DNA from: Seminavis robusta
Lineage: Eukaryota > Bacillariophyta > Bacillariophyceae > Naviculales > Naviculaceae
DNA: 26,590 nucleotides
NCBI GenBank assembly: GCA_903772945.1
Contig: CAICTM010001235.1
Span: 6,809 to 33,398, forward strand
Direction: 5' to 3'
Part shown: positions 26,137 through 26,590 of the stretch, piece by piece
Numbering within the stretch: position 1 is the first letter of the stretch
How the letters are laid out: every line of letters begins with the position of its first letter
Notes under the pieces: model-generated
The model's database searches: none
What the model was told of the DNA's origin: nothing
The model's input: the letters and a program-made list of their open reading frames with translations, nothing else
Program-made: the position numbers and the translations under genes

Positions 26137-26590
26137 TTAGTTAGTAACTATCGTACATCGTGGCACCCATGAGAGCGAATCCATACGCACTCGTGGGAGC
26201 GATAACTTTTAGGAGCGGAGCTCTGGTCCTCTGGGATAGCTCCAACAGCTATGCTGGCCTACAACTCCAGCATGCGCAGTGGCTTATCTCCCAGCAAAGC
26301 AGCAAGAAAGATCGTCCTTTCCATCATAGTTAAGAAAATAGTACGAAAGAATGAGACCGATCCTATTAGCTTGTAGCCCTTGATACCGCACAGTTGATAC
26401 CATCCTGTTGAGGCCGGGCAGAAGCAGTAGGAGGTAGCAGATAGTACTGTTCCCAGACTGCACTGCACGATTGAATAACGAAGTCCCCAGCTCCTGAGGT
26501 GAGCTGGCCCAAAGGGCCCAGCAGAGAGCTCTGCTGGCCCTCCTGTCTGACTGACAGGACCAAGCCTTGGTTTGGTGCCTACTGGAGGTG
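26137..26590. other. Unassigned right end with a cluster of inverted repeats
   Basis: No coding signal. GCTGGCCCAAAGGGCCCAGC at about 26502-26521, GCAGAGAGCTCTGC just after it and CCTGTC-TGACT-GACAGG at about 26540-26556 are neighbouring short inverted repeats. Their role is unknown; a transposon end or LTR is possible. Confidence 0.35.

Noticed and set aside
1-26590. tRNA, rRNA, CRISPR array, bacterial-type operons or riboswitches
   Set aside because: None was seen; the content is eukaryotic LTR elements with a probable spliceosomal intron.

Overview
The window looks like repeat-rich nuclear DNA of a diatom, probably a raphid pennate such as Seminavis. That assignment is inference: the Ty1/copia polyproteins resemble diatom copia elements as I remember them, and no database search was possible. 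I find no convincing ordinary host gene. Almost everything is transposable-element sequence, nested and on both strands.

Layout, left to right. (1) 1-1080, minus: the 5' end of a Ty3/gypsy element ("G"), with LTR 659-1080 and a decayed gag that runs off the left edge. (2) 1081-3479, minus: a decayed transposase-like gene cut by G; one of its breaks is better explained as a 77-nt spliceosomal intron. (3) 3480-11191, minus: a full-length Ty1/copia element ("B", 7.7 kb) with 152-bp LTRs that differ at only 2 positions, a PBS, a long open leader, an intact gag, an in-frame membrane-type ORF after a TGA, then heavily decayed PR, IN, RT and RNase H and a purine tract. (4) 11192-13139, minus: a 5' fragment of a second gypsy element ("F", same family as G), with LTR, gag remnant, DTGA protease, and an RT cut at the B LTR. 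(5) 13140-13265: an 82-bp spacer and a 44-bp LTR scrap of the G/F family. (6) 13331-15024, plus: a possible LTR, leader and gag N-terminus of another element ("D"). (7) 15025 to at least 21284, plus: a decayed copia element ("E") inserted into D gag; its RT/RNase H frame is the best preserved part. (8) 21483 to about 25145 or beyond, plus: a second B-family copy ("C") with LTR, PBS, leader, gag and the post-TGA ORF, but no recognisable pol. (9) The right end to 26590 is unassigned.

The most interesting material is the B/C family. Comparing the two copies suggests that (a) the leader between the PBS and the gag methionine is translated in frame with Gag, (b) a conserved single TGA separates Gag from an in-frame ORF with hydrophobic segments that sits where a protease would normally start, and (c) the leader carries recurring GCGATCGATCGC palindromes. 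B combines near-identical LTRs with a ruined pol, as expected for an element moved by enzymes supplied in trans. All alignments were made by eye; no identities, trees or dN/dS values were computed.
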